Position numbers and translations under genes: made by a program
Shown here: piece by piece, positions 62,656 through 64,000 of the stretch
Layout of the letters: every line of letters begins with the position of its first letter
Position numbering within the stretch: the stretch's first letter is position 1
The notes under the pieces: model-generated
What the model saw: the letters and a program-made list of their open reading frames with translations, nothing else
What the model was told of the DNA's origin: nothing
Database searches by the model: none
Assembly (NCBI GenBank): GCA_914767715.1
Contig: OU612073.1
Location: 12,274,001-12,338,000, forward strand
Reading direction: 5' to 3'
Origin: Membranipora membranacea
Lineage: Eukaryota; Bryozoa; Gymnolaemata; Cheilostomatida; Membraniporidae
Length of the DNA: 64,000 bases

Positions 62656-62925
62656 ATGGTCCCATGTTGCAATTTCGGGAGTAATTGCCATTAAAGTCAT
62701 ATTCCGATTGTGACGAATGACTTTTTTGAATCTAACTAAATCCAATTAGGTGTGGCTGAACGGTCAGCGAGCGCTTGCACAAAATGACTTCAAAGGGTGC
62801 TGACGAGGGAGATCCTGGTTCAGTCCCAGCAGCGGCAGTTGTTTTTCAGGTTTTTCCATCATGGAAATTGTTAGCATTCATCGTTCAAAATCGAATTAAA
62901 CCACAATTTCGAGGCATGGGACCAT
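62656..62925 (+). mobile_element. tRNA-like element within 11-bp inverted repeats
   Basis: A box TGGCTGAACGG (62753-62763) and B-box-like GGTTCAGTCC (62817-62826), spaced like a long-variable-arm tRNA (Ser or Leu), but with poor stem pairing. The whole is bracketed by ATGGTCCCATG and CATGGGACCAT. It is probably a SINE head or tRNA pseudogene inside a small element, not a working tRNA gene. Confidence 0.45.
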
Positions 62926-62984
62926 AGTGAATGAAATTTCAAAACCATATTTTGTTGTCTCAGAAACACCCATCAGAATTGAAT

Positions 62985-63623
62985 TGCTTAGCTATCGAAT
63001 TCAAGCAGTAGGGTTTGGTCATTTGACTTAGCTGAAGGAGTTGTAAATATTTAAGAAAAAGACCTGGCTTTGAGCACTGCACTGTCAACTCTATAGTGTT
63101 TAACTCATGGTTTAGGAATTGGGTATTGACAATTAAGCATAGAATTGAGGGTCTTTATCAATAGCTCTAATTTGTAAGCTGATGCACTAGTTCTTTGTTT
63201 CATATTCTCATGTTCCCATACTTTCTAGAGAGTAGAGAGATAGGTTAATTTTAAAACTTCGAAAGGCAACTGCAATATTTTGTCACACTAAAGATTCTTG
63301 CCTGGACCAGCTTTATGCTGCTAGAGTTATGAGTATTATAATTGGGCACGCAAACTTAAGTTTTGGTGCAGTTGTATCCCCTTTTTCATAATGATACCTT
63401 GCAATTGCAAGTCATTGCTCTAGTAGTGAGGTAAAAATAGCTCAATGTTCTCCAAATCCACTCACGAATACATCTTAGTTAGCAACTACAGATGTTGCCG
63501 GTTTTTGCCACTGAGTGTTCTTTGTGAGTGAGTTGAATAGCTTAGCTATTGAATTCTAGCATTAAGTCACAGTAGGGTTTGGTCATTGAACTTAGCTGAA
63601 GGAGTTGTAAAAATTTTAGAAAA
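62985..63623. repeat. Pair of imperfect direct repeats
   Basis: About 75 bp around agtagggtttggtcat and cttagctgaaggagttgtaa occur at 62985-63058 and again at 63539-63623 with small indels. They may be the ends of an inserted element or two copies of a short dispersed repeat. Confidence 0.6.
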
Positions 63624-64000
63624 CTAATAATTGTGTAAATCCATGACATAATGGAATCTGATTGTGCATGGCTAGTGTTTACATCATTAAGACTATTATC
63701 ATTGGGCATGAAAATTGAGTTTTAGAGAACTTAATGTTTTTTGTAAAGGAAAATTTCATGTAATACAGTGTAGATCACTTGCAGATAATTTTTCTAGCAG
63801 TCAGCGGAAAAATATCCCATGGTCTCCCATTAAGATAGGCCAAAATCACAACCACATCCTCTTAAATCGCAATTATAGGGCTAGCTGGTTTTGCCATGGA
63901 TAGTTCCTACCAGCTATATTTAGGTGTGTCCTGTCTCTGTTATTATATATTTGCACATTCAGCCAGATAATTCTATCAGTTCAGTACCAGCTTGTCAACT

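Larger units (their letters stand above)
62577..64000. other. Intron of the zinc-finger gene up to the window end
   Basis: No further exon with clear splice sites was found. It holds a tRNA-like element at 62656-62925 and a pair of imperfect direct repeats (62985-63058 and 63539-63623). Confidence 0.5.

Overview
The window is AT-rich animal genomic DNA: genes are split into many small exons with GT-AG introns of a few hundred bases to about 2 kb, and mobile-element debris fills the introns and intergenic space. The organism is most likely a sponge, probably a demosponge. The reason is three copies of a short-chain collagen with a collagen IV-like C-terminal domain (the spongin short-chain, or C4, type). 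Molluscs and cnidarians carry related genes, so this placement is an inference. A cilium-specific dynein docking gene and a myosin phosphatase targeting subunit fit any metazoan.

Layout. 221-4077 (+): 3' end of a PPP1R12/MYPT gene with two alternative leucine-zipper last exons. 7179-12246 (-): complete 11-exon outer dynein arm docking gene (ODAD1/CCDC63 type). 13016-18573 (+): complete 7-exon DNA primase small subunit gene (PRIM1), divergent from the dynein gene, with an E2F-like site before its start codon and a decayed LINE in intron 5. 20827-24243 (-): complete 8-exon short-chain collagen gene.

The stretch from PRIM1 intron 5 through the collagen gene and about 6 kb beyond it is then repeated in direct orientation. 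Unit 2 (about 30.53-43.54 kb) has only PRIM1 exons 6-7 plus an intact collagen gene. Unit 3 (about 44.04-52.64 kb) has PRIM1 exons 4-7 with a nonsense codon plus a collagen gene that lacks its first three exons. The array therefore holds one full PRIM1 with two fragments, and two full collagen genes with one 5'-truncated copy. Indels between the units expose individual mobile-element insertions with their empty sites: a TTAA-flanked MITE, a TIR element with a captured collagen exon, and 30-bp foldbacks.

Beyond the array, 52.68-53.12 kb carries an irregular cluster of a CACGGTGGTTTC-like motif. 53484-61590 (-) is a 12-exon gene for an uncharacterised protein with a SAM-like N-terminus. It is head-to-head, across 274 bp, with the first two exons of a C2H2 zinc-finger gene (61865 onward, +) that runs off the window.

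Exon boundaries were read by eye from splice signals, codon phase and similarity to remembered families. No alignment or database search was run.
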